Position numbers and translations under genes: made by a program. A model generated the notes under the pieces. That model was not told the origin of the DNA. It saw only the letters and a program-made list of their open reading frames with translations, and searched no databases. Positions 26,356 to 35,080 of a DNA stretch of 64,000 bases are shown one piece after another. The DNA is from Desulfuromonadaceae bacterium (lineage in GTDB: Bacteria; Desulfobacterota; Desulfuromonadia; Geobacterales; Pseudopelobacteraceae). The stretch lies in NCBI GenBank assembly GCA_028687585.1, contig JAQTZV010000022.1, positions 1 through 64,000 of the forward strand. The letters are read 5' to 3'. How positions within the stretch are numbered: position 1 is the first letter of the stretch; each line of letters opens with the position of its first letter.

Positions 26356-26470
26356 ATGCGTCTGCACCCCGTCAGTATGAGCCCAATTTGATGACCGGTT
26401 GTGTCTCATATCGGCGGCAGTCCTGGCACTGACGTTGCGAGCAGTGTTACACCAATTCCAGATCAAGGCC

Positions 26471-26800
26471 CTATCTTCGTTGGCTCGTCTTCGGCTGCTC
26501 AACGTCTGAAGTGCACGTAATACTGATACAAGAATCTTCTTTTACTGTTTGGTCACTCTTATTTGCGGACTCTGGTTTAATCAGTTCATTAAGAAGGTCA
26601 ACCTCATTTATTTCCAGCTCTGGTTTTGCAATATTCCTCTGTGGCATGCCCGTATCAGGGTTTTCTCTGGTCATAATTTGAGCGGGACCAGTGACATCCC
26701 CGACATTATCCTGGGCAAAAGCTGTTCCGAGCGAAATCAGAAACATAACGACAGGAATCAGCAACGGCCTCAGTCGGTTCGTTTTCACACGTGGTTTCAT
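26471..26800 (-). CDS. Exported protein of unknown function
   Basis: 109 residues, signal peptide 1-29 (VVMFLISLGTAFA). The mature part is acidic and lacks a recognisable fold; it has two Cys near the C-terminus (SCISITC). AAGGA lies 9 bp before the ATG. It stands alone behind sigma54 promoter F. Confidence 0.6.
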   Translation of the reverse strand: MKPRVKTNRLRPLLIPVVMFLISLGTAFAQDNVGDVTGPAQIMTRENPDTGMPQRNIAKPELEINEVDLLNELIKPESANKSDQTVKEDSCISITCTSDVEQPKTSQRR

Positions 26801-26877
26801 GGTTACTATCCTTTGTTCAACGGGTCTTCAACCGTACATTCAGACCGCAGTGGAGATCTGCTACCAATCTGATAAAG

Positions 26878-26892
26878 GCAACTAACGTGCCA
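26878..26892 (-). promoter_or_regulatory. Sigma54-type promoter F
   Basis: TGGCACGTTAGTTGC on the - strand, 77 bp before the 26471-26800 gene. Confidence 0.8.
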
Positions 26893-26919
26893 GAGGCGGT
26901 ATGTTGGGCGCTACGGGTA

Positions 26920-26932
26920 CAACTGATTGATT
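26920..26932. promoter_or_regulatory. IHF-like site F
   Basis: CAACTGATTGATT, an exact YAANNNNTTGATW match. Confidence 0.55.
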
Positions 26933-26988
26933 GCACAGCACATATTGTTCGATGATGGAAACGGGTGGAGACAAACATATCGGCTGAA

Positions 26989-27024
26989 CCCGTCACGTTT
27001 GATATAACTGCCATATATAACGGT
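26989..27024. promoter_or_regulatory. 36-bp dyad F/G shared by divergent promoters
   Basis: Half-sites CCCGTCACGTTTGATATA and ACCGTTATATATGGCAGT; 116 bp to promoter F, 114 bp to promoter G. Confidence 0.8.
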
Positions 27025-27118
27025 CACGACAGATTGCATTCCTGCCTGCCACAGCATACCACTCTATTTTACCCTTTAGAATCAGACCGTTCTGTTCTTA
27101 ACCGCTGCGGGCCTTATC

Positions 27119-27133
27119 CGGCACAGTAGTTGC
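27119..27133 (+). promoter_or_regulatory. Sigma54-type promoter G
   Basis: CGGCACAGTAGTTGC, 56 bp before the 37-residue membrane protein gene. Confidence 0.8.
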
Positions 27134-27189
27134 GCAGTATCATCGTAGTAATATTTGAGCACTGTACGGTAAATAAAAGGAGAGCCTTT

Positions 27190-27303
27190 ATGATGGATCA
27201 TGCGGACGGATGGATGGGTGGGCAGATGTATATTTGGGTGGCGCTTGCCTTACTGGTAGTTGTCGTTGTGGTGTTTAAAAGTCTGACCAGGAAAAAATTG
27301 TGA
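27190..27303 (+). CDS. 37-residue single-pass membrane protein
   Basis: MMDHADGWMGGQMYIWVALA then a Val-rich helix and a basic end (KSLTRKKL). One transmembrane segment, about residues 13-30. Ribosome site AAAGGAGAG upstream. No family recognised. Its position exactly where a gene is expected behind promoter G supports it as real. Confidence 0.6.
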   Translation: MMDHADGWMGGQMYIWVALALLVVVVVVFKSLTRKKL

Positions 27304-27431
27304 GTTGCCGACTCGTCAGTGAAATGAACAGGAATCATGCTCCAAATGCTCGTATTTACGGCTTTAGAAGCAGTGAATAATCAGCAGGGCGCGCCCCGCA
27401 TGCGCAGGCAACATATTCCTATACGCGGCCG

Positions 27432-27566
27432 TCACTGCGAAGCTGCAGGCGGCGTCACAACCACCTTGCCATTTTCCACCGGCAGAGTTTTGCCCGGCCG
27501 GGAGGCTGTCCGTACGACCTACGATATACCGCCGATAGCGATACCCCTGATTATTGACATGTCCAT
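27432..27566 (-). pseudogene. Internally deleted copy of the glycine-zipper gene
   Basis: The start (MDMSIIRGIAI) and its ribosome site match the gene at 18693-19241, and the end matches RPGKTLPVENGKVVVTPPA up to the stop. The middle 400 bp, including the zipper, is gone and the two ends are out of frame. Confidence 0.85.
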
Positions 27567-27576
27567 ACTGTTCTCC

Positions 27577-28359
27577 TTATTCCTTGGTGGGAACCTGCGG
27601 GTTTATCTCGATCTCACGCTTCTCATGGTAGATGAAACGTACCAGATAGTATTCAAACGGATAGCCGCTCTCGTAATAACGGAAACTCTGCTGGTGCCGT
27701 GTGTCAATGCCCCCCAGAACCGATATTCCGGCATCGATGGCGAGACTGTTTCCAGTGCTGCCAAACGGATCGACTGCAGTGTATATTCCATAATATATGG
27801 CACTGTCGACGGCAAGCCCCCCCGCGTCACGCAGGGATGAAGGGCCAAAAACCGGCAGCACCAGATAGTGACCGGAGCCCGCCCCCCAGTAGCCGAGGGT
27901 CTTGCCGAAATCCTGATCGTGTCGCTCAAGACCGAAACTGGTCGCCGGATCAAACATTCCGGCAAGACCAATCGTACTGTTCGTGACAAAACGGCCAAGA
28001 GTCGTGACCGATTCCGTACCTTTCAATTGGAACAGACTGTTGGTGAAATTGCGGACTTCTCCGAGGTTATTATATATTCCGCTTATGCGCTTCTGTACGA
28101 AACCGGGGGTAACAAACTCGTAGCCGGTCACCACGGGGATGAAGAGATATTTATCAAAGTAATAGTTAAACTGGTACATGTTCCGGTTGAAACCTTCCCA
28201 GGGATCGGAGACATCAGCAAAACGCTGATCCTTGAATTCATTTATAGAGTGCATCGCCGGCACTTCAGTCAGAGTGCCGCTGTTTGTCGTAGCGCACCCG
28301 CCAAGTACCAGAGCCAGAAGAAGAGCAACCACGCTTCCACGAAATCTCATACCGTTCAT
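27577..28359 (-). CDS. mlaA: MlaA (VacJ) family lipoprotein
   Basis: 260 residues with lipobox LGGC at about 19-22 and the MlaA signature: DPWEGFNRNMYQFNYYFDKY, RISGIYNNLGEVRNFTNSL, RFVTNSTIGLAGMFDPATSFG and FGPSSLRDAGG. MlaA is the outer-membrane part of the Mla system that returns phospholipids to the inner membrane. Its ATG overlaps the stop of the upstream hydrolase gene by 4 bp, so the two are translated together. The other Mla genes are not in this window. Confidence 0.95.
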   Translation of the reverse strand: MNGMRFRGSVVALLLALVLGGCATTNSGTLTEVPAMHSINEFKDQRFADVSDPWEGFNRNMYQFNYYFDKYLFIPVVTGYEFVTPGFVQKRISGIYNNLGEVRNFTNSLFQLKGTESVTTLGRFVTNSTIGLAGMFDPATSFGLERHDQDFGKTLGYWGAGSGHYLVLPVFGPSSLRDAGGLAVDSAIYYGIYTAVDPFGSTGNSLAIDAGISVLGGIDTRHQQSFRYYESGYPFEYYLVRFIYHEKREIEINPQVPTKE

Positions 28360-29636
28360 TTTTGCTCCCCGAAAAACGCGACCATATAGGCCAGATTTTC
28401 TTTGAATTCAAGGTTGCCGAGATGGCCGCCACGAGGGTAAATCATTGCCCGCCCGCCAAACAACTGCCGCAGGTACGCAAGATCTTCACGGGTGAGAATG
28501 AAGTCATTTTCGTTGGTCATCACCGCGATCTTGGCAGAAGAGGCGAGGTACCCCTCGATACTCCTGAGACTCAGGGAATTGATATATTGCTGTTTGGTCA
28601 GCCCCGGTCGCTGCTTCTGGAAGTAGGGAAAAAGATACTCGTTGAAATAGTCGATGAAACTCAAATGGGAGGAGACCAGAAAATAGTCGAAAATAGAATC
28701 TGTGGTTTTCAGGATACGATTCTTCGGTACAACGTAACCGCTGTTGGTCATCACATCAGAGGCGAAAATCATGCCGGCGAGGTTGATGCGGTAGGTGAGC
28801 CCGATCAAACCGGCGGTTTCTTCGCGCGAGAACAGTTTCTCCGCATAGATCGAATAGAGAAACTCGTCATTTATGGCAACGAAATTGCCATAGCGATAAT
28901 ACTGACTGAATTTTGACAGCATGCTGTTGAAAAAGACCCCCTGTTTTTTCGGTCCACCCGGAATCTGCGTCATCAGATCTTCGATCCGGGTTGCCGAACT
29001 GTAGAGACTCACCGCAGGATTGATCAAGAGTACTTTGCGAAAATTGAAGGCCTTGCGTTCTTCGTCCAGTTTGGCCACAAAAGCCGCCTGAGTGCCCCCG
29101 AGGCTGTAGCCGCTGAGATTAAAAGAGGAAACTTCAATTTCTCCCGCAACCTGTTTCCAGGCACTCTCCATGACCCGATAGAGGTCGGCCGCGTCTTCGG
29201 TCAAATCACCGGGGACACTGCTGCGGGAAGCGGAGATGATGAAATTGGCATGTGACGGCGACGGCACTGTTATGACGTGATAGCCGGCCATATAGAAAGC
29301 CTTCATCATGGTCATCAGCTTGACAGAGCGATCACCCGACCCAGCGCCGGCGATCAGAAAAACCAGCGGCGCTTTCTTATCCTGGTAGGCAAACGTGCAG
29401 CGTAGCCCCTCATCGTAAAAGAAGATCGGCGGGCGCTTGCGGTCCGGATTAATTTCAAGCACGAGCTGCCGGGTACGAATAGTTACGGGAAATTCCGGCA
29501 TCAATTGTGCCGGAGTCCCGATAATGGTGGCTTCATATGAGCCCTGAATCGGATAGCCATAACCGTCATCTGCCGCGACTGTCATCAGGGGCAGCATGAT
29601 AAAAGAGACAATTATTAACAGTATCAGCTGTTTCAT
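28356..29636 (-). CDS. Exported alpha/beta hydrolase
   Basis: 426 residues. Signal peptide 1-21. Alpha/beta hydrolase fold with oxyanion region IAGAGSGDRS (95-104) and nucleophile Ser178 in GYSLGG. A late NENDFILTREDL and PRGGHLGNL give the likely acid and His at about 384 and 408. Probably a periplasmic lipase or esterase; coupling to mlaA suggests a lipid substrate, which is inference. It overlaps genes on both sides by 4 bp. Confidence 0.8.
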   Translation of the reverse strand: MKQLILLIIVSFIMLPLMTVAADDGYGYPIQGSYEATIIGTPAQLMPEFPVTIRTRQLVLEINPDRKRPPIFFYDEGLRCTFAYQDKKAPLVFLIAGAGSGDRSVKLMTMMKAFYMAGYHVITVPSPSHANFIISASRSSVPGDLTEDAADLYRVMESAWKQVAGEIEVSSFNLSGYSLGGTQAAFVAKLDEERKAFNFRKVLLINPAVSLYSSATRIEDLMTQIPGGPKKQGVFFNSMLSKFSQYYRYGNFVAINDEFLYSIYAEKLFSREETAGLIGLTYRINLAGMIFASDVMTNSGYVVPKNRILKTTDSIFDYFLVSSHLSFIDYFNEYLFPYFQKQRPGLTKQQYINSLSLRSIEGYLASSAKIAVMTNENDFILTREDLAYLRQLFGGRAMIYPRGGHLGNLEFKENLAYMVAFFGEQK

Positions 29637-29908
29637 CGCGGTGTCTCGAGCGTACGATTTTTATCAGGTACGGGGGCCGTTGCCCGCTCCGGTTGTAACG
29701 ATTGTTCCGTCTGAAACGGAAGGCGGCCCCGTTCATCACTTATTTTCGGAGCTTCTTCAATGACCTGCCAGTTTTTACCAACCGGCTGAACCAGCGGTTT
29801 CGGTACCTGCATGGCAGAAGGTGCTTCTGGTTGTTTGGTGTAGAAGGTAGAGCAGCCGCTGAGAAGGAAGCAACCAATGGCGAAGAATGACAGAGTTGAT
29901 ATGTTCAT
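29633..29908 (-). CDS. Small lipoprotein
   Basis: 91 residues from the ATG at 29908 (AAGGAGC upstream). Lipobox LSGC at about 16-19; the rest is a Pro-rich, apparently unstructured chain. No family recognised. Operon with the hydrolase and mlaA. Confidence 0.7.
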   Translation of the reverse strand: MNISTLSFFAIGCFLLSGCSTFYTKQPEAPSAMQVPKPLVQPVGKNWQVIEEAPKISDERGRLPFQTEQSLQPERATAPVPDKNRTLETPR

Positions 29909-29952
29909 AAACTGCTCCTTGAGGTGCAACTGTTTTTGATACTGGCACAGAG

Positions 29953-31224
29953 TCATGCCGCCACACGCGCCATGTCCTGTACCACAAATCTACCGCAGAC
30001 AAAACAGAACAGACCGGCAAGCACCATGACCCCGGGGGTAATCAGAAGCGCACTGCGCAATCCCCACTGATCAGACAGCCAACCGATTATGGCGGGAGAA
30101 AACGCATCTCCCAGAGCGTGGATAAAAAAGATATTTACCGCAAAAGCCATGGCACGCACAGCCGGATTGGTAACATTGAGAATCACGGTATTCAGCGGGC
30201 CGGTATTGAGAAAGAGAAAAAACTCGGCGATAAAAATGGCCGACATACAGCCAACTATTTCAGGAGCAAGGAGAGCCCACACCGCGAAGGGCGTACCGAT
30301 CAGAAACCCCCATCCGGACAGCAGAAGATACCCCTTGCCGTTCTTTTTTTGCCAACGGTCACCGAGCCATCCGCCGGTCAGAGTTCCCAGTATCCCTGCC
30401 AGCACGGTAGTTGCACCGAACAGCATATTTCCCCTGGCAACATCAAGAGAGTGAACGCGATTCAGGAACGAAGGGAGCCATTGGGAAAGTCCCCCGACAG
30501 CAAAGGTCATGGCCGCCATTGCCAGAGTATTGCAGACATACGAGCGGTTTTTGAACAGCGCCGCGTATCCCGTGGTTGCGGCTTTCCCCGCTTCCTCTTT
30601 ACGCTGATTGCCAATGACCGGCGAAGAACTTGCGCCGTCGTCGCCGCCGCGAGGGGGAGTGCGCAACAGCGCAATCGGAACCGCCAGCAGCAGACCCGGC
30701 ACGCCGACCATCATAAATGCTGCATGCCAGCCGTAATTATGCCCCAGCAGACCGCCGAGGAGGTAACCGAGCGCACTCCCGACCGGAATGGCGACATAGA
30801 ACCAGGAGAGAATTTTGCCACGGCGCTCTTTCGGGAAAAAATCCGAGACGAGCCCGGGCGAAACCGTGCCGAAACTCGCCTCACCGATGCCGACAGTGGC
30901 ACGGGCTGCCAACAGGGTCCGGTAACCGGGGGCGAAAGCGGCCAGAGCGGTGGCCAGACTCCAGACAACAAGGCCGCCGGAAGCGAGCATCGTTCGGCTC
31001 CAGCGATCACCCAGCCAACCGAACAGCGGCGCAAAGAGCATGTAGCTGAACATGAAAGCAGATCCGAGCAGCCCGAGTGCCGCGTCGGTGAGTTGCAGAT
31101 CGATCTTGATCAGCGGAAATACCGCGAACAACACCTGGCGGTCGATGTAGTTAAGCATGTTAACCGCCAGGAGAAGCCCCAGAGCGTAGCGGCGGTAAGA
31201 AAGTGAGATTGTTCCGGCAGTCAT
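29953..31224 (-). CDS. MFS transporter, spinster-like
   Basis: 423 residues from the ATG at 31224, which has GGAGG 9 bp upstream (an ATG at 31233 overlaps that site). Twelve predicted membrane helices; motif A in the 2-3 loop (GWLGDRWSRTMLA) and again after helix 8 (GWLGDRWQKKNGK). NMLNYIDRQVLFAVFPLI in helix 1 is typical of spinster-like (Spns) MFS carriers, some of which move lysolipids. Being first in the lipoprotein-hydrolase-mlaA cluster makes lipid or fatty-acid transport plausible. Confidence 0.85.
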   Translation of the reverse strand: MTAGTISLSYRRYALGLLLAVNMLNYIDRQVLFAVFPLIKIDLQLTDAALGLLGSAFMFSYMLFAPLFGWLGDRWSRTMLASGGLVVWSLATALAAFAPGYRTLLAARATVGIGEASFGTVSPGLVSDFFPKERRGKILSWFYVAIPVGSALGYLLGGLLGHNYGWHAAFMMVGVPGLLLAVPIALLRTPPRGGDDGASSSPVIGNQRKEEAGKAATTGYAALFKNRSYVCNTLAMAAMTFAVGGLSQWLPSFLNRVHSLDVARGNMLFGATTVLAGILGTLTGGWLGDRWQKKNGKGYLLLSGWGFLIGTPFAVWALLAPEIVGCMSAIFIAEFFLFLNTGPLNTVILNVTNPAVRAMAFAVNIFFIHALGDAFSPAIIGWLSDQWGLRSALLITPGVMVLAGLFCFVCGRFVVQDMARVAA

Positions 31225-31283
31225 CTGATGCATCCTCCAGAGTCATCTGTTTCACAAATTTAAAATCAAAACCGGCAGTTCAA

Positions 31284-31418
31284 TACCACGGAGACACAGA
31301 GAACACTGAGAAATCAAAATTTAGGATCCTAAGCAAAAATACCTGTTTGGTAAACAACAAAGCTTCTTTTCTTATAAGCAGCTCTTCGAATTCTCCGTGT
31401 TCTCCGAGTCTCCGTGTT
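31284..31418. repeat. Imperfect inverted repeat, CACGGAGACACAGAG type
   Basis: Left arm TACCACGGAGACACAGAGAA and right arm TTCTCCGTGTTCTCCGAGTC with TCCGTGTTTC enclose an AT-rich loop. A second copy is at 33141-33291. The type is widely dispersed in related genomes. Confidence 0.6.
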
Positions 31419-31444
31419 TCATATGCTTTTCTGGTTAAATTGTT

Positions 31445-33061
31445 TCACCGCTTGACTTCTCCGCTTGCCTCTTTTTCAAAGCCGGGCAGAATCGCCTTGA
31501 AAAAAGCATTCTTTATCAGCTCCAGAGCAATCTGCCAACCGCTGGCTTCCGGATTACCTACCGGGCCGCTAATATCCGCTCTGGTGGCGACCTGCTGGCG
31601 CGGCCTGTTTTCAAGAATCTTGGCGACGCCGCCAATCATCATTTCGTACATTTGATGGCCGACTCCGTTTTTGCTGTCTGTGCGGCGGTCATAGACATCC
31701 ATCCCTTTAAAAAACGGCTTGATATAACCGGAAATAGCGCCGTTTTTAACATGCAGTTCGGTCACAAAGGAAAACACCCCGGCAGACACGTCAAAATCCC
31801 CATACGAGCGGAGCAGGTTGTTCATCGACGTCAGTTGGGTTTCTCCGATGTTGACGGAAAGATCGAGATCCGGCCCCCTGTTTTCGGGCCGGAATGTCGC
31901 CGATGCCGTCGTTATACCACTTCCCATAAATTTTGCCTTCAAGCTCACGTGTGCCGGGCCCTGCTCAAACTGGTTTGAAAAATTGCTCAGCTGCAGATCG
32001 GTGCCGGCCAGGAATATGCGGTACGGTTTTTTGGCCGCCTGATTAACCAGGCCGAGGGTGCATCCGGTCAGCGTCACCTGATCAGCACGGATCAAAAGGC
32101 CCGGTTTGTTGGCGAGTTTTTTGGCGGCATTTCCCACAACAACGGCACGGGCTTTTTCAGCACCAGCGGTACGCTGCGAATGAATATAGTCAAGCTTCAT
32201 CCCCTGGATGGTCAGGTTTTCCAGTCGGGCAATTTTTACCGTTGCCGCATACTCGGCATTACCGGTCCCCTTCAGCACTCCGCCATCGATTGAGAGGTTC
32301 GAGCGGGCAGCAACCGTTTTGAAGTAGTCGATCGGCACCTTCTCCAGCGTAAAGCGCCCCTTCATGCCGACATGCGGCCGCGCAAGGAAATTTGCATTCC
32401 CCTCAACAGTGCCGTACCCGCTCTCAAAGATGGCCGTATCAAGTTTGAACGGAGACGGATAGACCTGGTCCGGCTGGTGGATATTGCGGATATTGGTGGC
32501 CCGAAGATTGAAACGGCTCAGGACGAGCGGCCGCTGCGGATCCTGATCGATGTAGGTGACGTTGGCATCGGTAACGGTGACGGTGTTGATTTTAAGGGGG
32601 TAGATCTCTTCCAGCGCCTGCTGCCAACCCCGTTCTTTCAGTGAAACCGTACTGGCCGCCTCGCTGCTCAGCTGTTGCAGATTGATGTTCATACTCGGCC
32701 GATTCAGCCGGACTTCGGCAACAAGCTTCCCGAAGAAGATCTCGCGCCAGTGGATTGTCGCCGTAATAACGGGAAACGATGCGACTGCGGGAATCGGATG
32801 CGCCTGCTGAATGAGCGTCAGTCCTTTCAGGGTCAGCGAGAGGTCTAGCAATTGGAGATGCGCAGCGGAAAGCTGAACCGAATACCCTTTCAGATTGCGG
32901 TTGATCCTCTCTTCCATGAATCTTCGCAGCGGCTCATCAAAAAGATAGGATGCTGCCGCAAGCAGCAGCACAAGCGCGACCGGTATACCGACCATCCAGC
33001 GGAGCAGTTTTGAAGTGCGAAGACTGCTAAGCCGGGACTTTCCTTCTTCTGAATGACGCAT
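31445..33061 (-). CDS. DUF748/AsmA-like membrane-anchored protein
   Basis: 538 residues from the ATG at 33061 (weak ribosome site; a GTG at 33091 is possible). One membrane helix about 20-40, then a long periplasmic beta-rich chain: RFMEERINRNLKGYSVQLSA, LSLTLKGLTLIQQAHP, VAEVRLNRPSMNINL, and late GISGYIKPFF-like and DVYDRRTDSKNG motifs that match DUF748. AsmA-superfamily proteins bridge the periplasm and move phospholipid towards the outer membrane, which fits the neighbouring mlaA region. Confidence 0.85.
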   Translation of the reverse strand: MRHSEEGKSRLSSLRTSKLLRWMVGIPVALVLLLAAASYLFDEPLRRFMEERINRNLKGYSVQLSAAHLQLLDLSLTLKGLTLIQQAHPIPAVASFPVITATIHWREIFFGKLVAEVRLNRPSMNINLQQLSSEAASTVSLKERGWQQALEEIYPLKINTVTVTDANVTYIDQDPQRPLVLSRFNLRATNIRNIHQPDQVYPSPFKLDTAIFESGYGTVEGNANFLARPHVGMKGRFTLEKVPIDYFKTVAARSNLSIDGGVLKGTGNAEYAATVKIARLENLTIQGMKLDYIHSQRTAGAEKARAVVVGNAAKKLANKPGLLIRADQVTLTGCTLGLVNQAAKKPYRIFLAGTDLQLSNFSNQFEQGPAHVSLKAKFMGSGITTASATFRPENRGPDLDLSVNIGETQLTSMNNLLRSYGDFDVSAGVFSFVTELHVKNGAISGYIKPFFKGMDVYDRRTDSKNGVGHQMYEMMIGGVAKILENRPRQQVATRADISGPVGNPEASGWQIALELIKNAFFKAILPGFEKEASGEVKR

Positions 33062-33140
33062 ACCGTATTCCCGTTTCACAACAGCTATCACGTAACAGCG
33101 GACAAGCCCGGATTATCGTTATTAAACCTTGAAAAAGCAG

Positions 33141-33291
33141 TTCACCACGGAGACACTGAGAAAAACAACGAGTATACCCTGATCGGTTATAACCTATTTA
33201 TTGCGATTATTGTGCTTCACCTTTTGGGTGATAACCAAAAACAGATATTCTCAACGATTTCTTCGTGTCTCCGTGTCTCCGTGGTGAGGTT
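33141..33291. repeat. Inverted repeat, CACGGAGACAC type (second copy)
   Basis: TTCACCACGGAGACACTGAG faces CTTCGTGTCTCCGTGTCTCC with GTGGTGAGG. Confidence 0.6.
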
Positions 33292-33312
33292 TGCAGGTTG
33301 GGACACATCTGC

Positions 33313-33343
33313 TGGGAGCGCGGACAGGAGGACCACGCTCCCA
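33313..33343. repeat. REP-like palindrome
   Basis: TGGGAGCGCGGACAGGAGGA followed by CCACGCTCCCA; stem GGGAGCG/CGCTCCC. Related to the REP units around 48-49 kb and 62.7 kb. Confidence 0.6.
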
Positions 33344-33364
33344 GAATACTGCATCGTTGCGTAA

Positions 33365-34441
33365 TTATTTAGATGCCTGAACATCACGTTGGATGACGAT
33401 CTCAACGCGGCGGTTGTTGGCGCGACCTTCAGCCGAATTGTTTTCAGCGACCGGACTCCCTTCACCCTGGCCGTGTGCCTGGACCTGGTTGGCCGGATAG
33501 CCTTTCTGTACCAGATAATTTCTGACCGCGTCGGCACGACGCTGCGAAAGTGCCTGGTTGTATGTGTTGGAACCCTGTGAGTCGGTGTGCCCCTCGACAA
33601 CGAGGCTGCGTGGATGAATAGCCAGCAGCGCTTTCGTCACCTGATCAAGCTTTACCTGAGCAGCAGGCATCAAGGTAGAATCTGCGGATCGAAACAGGAT
33701 ACTTCCGGAGAGAGTCAGGACCAGACCACGTTCCTCTTCCTTGAGTGAAGCGATCGCAGCGAGCTCAGCCATTGCAGCAGCTGTCCGTAGTTCTGAAGCT
33801 TTCAATTCGGCAGCCGCTGAAGCCTTGGCTGCGTCGAGCGCCGCCTGCTTCTCGGCATCCGCTGTTGCCTTGGCTGTGTTGAGCGCCGCCTGCTTGTCAA
33901 GCTCAGCCTGTGTCACAGCTGCCCGCTTCTCGGCATCGGCTGCATCCCTCTTACCCTGCTCAATGCTGGCCTGCTGCCGCTGAGCTTCAGCATCAGTTTT
34001 TTCTTTTGCAGCTTTGATCTCGGCTTGTCTGGCAAGTTCAGCCTGAGCGGCGGCTGTCTGTTTTTCGGAGTCGCTTAAATCCCTTTTACCCTGCTCCATG
34101 ATCGCTGTCTGCTGCTTTCGGAAGTCAGCGTTCGCATGTTCTTTCGCAGCCTTGGCAGCGGCTATGGCACCGACTGCTCCCGCCTGTTGGGATTTCCGCT
34201 GGGCGACGTAGGCAAGATCTTTGGTTTTATTCGAATCAGATTCCTTCAGAAATGATTGTTCCGCCTCGTTGAGAGCCAATTCTGCCTTGTGTAGTTCCGC
34301 CGGAGCGAGTTGCTGCGCAGGTCCGACGCTTGCAGTCTGATACGCCGAGCGGGCGTCGACGAGTTCTGTCGGCGCAACTGTCGCGCAGCCGGCAAGGTAT
34401 GCAGCAGATATAATCAGGATACAAAATTGTAATACTTTCAT
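33365..34441 (-). CDS. OmpA-family lipoprotein with DUF4398 and long Ala-rich coiled coil
   Basis: 358 residues. Lipobox LAGC at 16-19; DUF4398-like start (LVDARSAYQTAS, AELHKAELALNEAEQSFL); a coiled coil (about 80-235) with repeats of KRDAADAEKRAAVTQAELDKQA; C-terminal OmpA peptidoglycan-binding domain (about 240-355) with EGHTDSQGSNTYNQALSQRR and NNRRVEIVI. It would link the outer membrane to the cell wall. Second gene behind sigma54 promoter H. Confidence 0.9.
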   Translation of the reverse strand: MKVLQFCILIISAAYLAGCATVAPTELVDARSAYQTASVGPAQQLAPAELHKAELALNEAEQSFLKESDSNKTKDLAYVAQRKSQQAGAVGAIAAAKAAKEHANADFRKQQTAIMEQGKRDLSDSEKQTAAAQAELARQAEIKAAKEKTDAEAQRQQASIEQGKRDAADAEKRAAVTQAELDKQAALNTAKATADAEKQAALDAAKASAAAELKASELRTAAAMAELAAIASLKEEERGLVLTLSGSILFRSADSTLMPAAQVKLDQVTKALLAIHPRSLVVEGHTDSQGSNTYNQALSQRRADAVRNYLVQKGYPANQVQAHGQGEGSPVAENNSAEGRANNRRVEIVIQRDVQASK

Positions 34442-34477
34442 AGAAGTCCCCTTTTTGGTTTATTCCAATTCTTTGGT

Positions 34478-34843
34478 TTATAAGTTGTCTTTACGAAGTT
34501 GGCGTACACGCTCTACCGCTGCCCTGGCCTCTTCCTTCTCAGCACCCTCATGCGAGAGGGCGATTGCCAGTTCGCCGTCAGCTTCGGCCCGCATCAGCAT
34601 CGATCTGGCATCATCCTTACTCCCTTTCGCAGAGAGTTTTCTGGCCGACTCCAGCTCTTCTTTGGCCAGTTGTAAATGCAGCGAGGCTTGCGGCACGGCA
34701 GCCGCCCCCGCTTCCTCAGCAGCACGGATATTTGACGTTGACGCCTCCGTACGCAATGGCACCTCCGCACATCCCGCTACCAGTCCTGTGGCCACAACGG
34801 CCACGGCTAACAGTGTAATTCCGATTCTGGATACATGTTTCAT
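34478..34843 (-). CDS. DUF4398 lipoprotein
   Basis: 121 residues from the ATG at 34843 (GGGGGA 5 bp upstream). Lipobox VAGC at about 21-24, then a helical DUF4398 domain (LHLQLAKEELESARKLSAKG, RAEADGELAIALSHEGAEKE). Directly upstream of, and cotranscribed with, the related OmpA lipoprotein. Confidence 0.85.
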   Translation of the reverse strand: MKHVSRIGITLLAVAVVATGLVAGCAEVPLRTEASTSNIRAAEEAGAAAVPQASLHLQLAKEELESARKLSAKGSKDDARSMLMRAEADGELAIALSHEGAEKEEARAAVERVRQLRKDNL

Positions 34844-34890
34844 TGAATCCCCCTTCTCTATCTGGATTTTGTCTATCAATGAAGGGTAAG

Positions 34891-34905
34891 GCAACTAATG
34901 TGCCA
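34891..34905 (-). promoter_or_regulatory. Sigma54-type promoter H
   Basis: TGGCACATTAGTTGC on the - strand, 47 bp before the DUF4398 gene. A near-IHF match (CAACAGGCTGATT) follows at about 34932-34944. Confidence 0.8.
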
Positions 34906-35000
34906 GAAAGGGTTCACGGATCCAGAACATGCAACAGGCTGATTATGCGGGATAAATTGAGGCAGGAGCTGCGTGGAGAAGGAACAAACCGCCATCTAAT

Positions 35001-35036
35001 TCTGTCGTGTTTGAAATAACTGTACTATATGACGGG
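35001..35036. promoter_or_regulatory. 36-bp dyad H
   Basis: Half-sites TCTGTCGTGTTTGAAATA and CCCGTCATATAGTACAGT; centre 115 bp from the promoter H GG. Confidence 0.75.
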
Positions 35037-35080
35037 TGACATTACGGAGGTTCTGTGCGGGATGGTTAAACAGATCTGAA

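Larger units (their letters stand above)
26855..27151. repeat. Duplicated divergent-promoter region, copy 2
   Basis: Partner of 25659-25953; contains promoter F, an IHF-like site, dyad F/G and promoter G, in the same order. Confidence 0.9.

Noticed and set aside
30118..31206. 362-codon + strand frame opposite the MFS transporter
   Set aside because: The - strand encodes a clear 12-helix transporter; the opposite frame is charged, repetitive and without motif.
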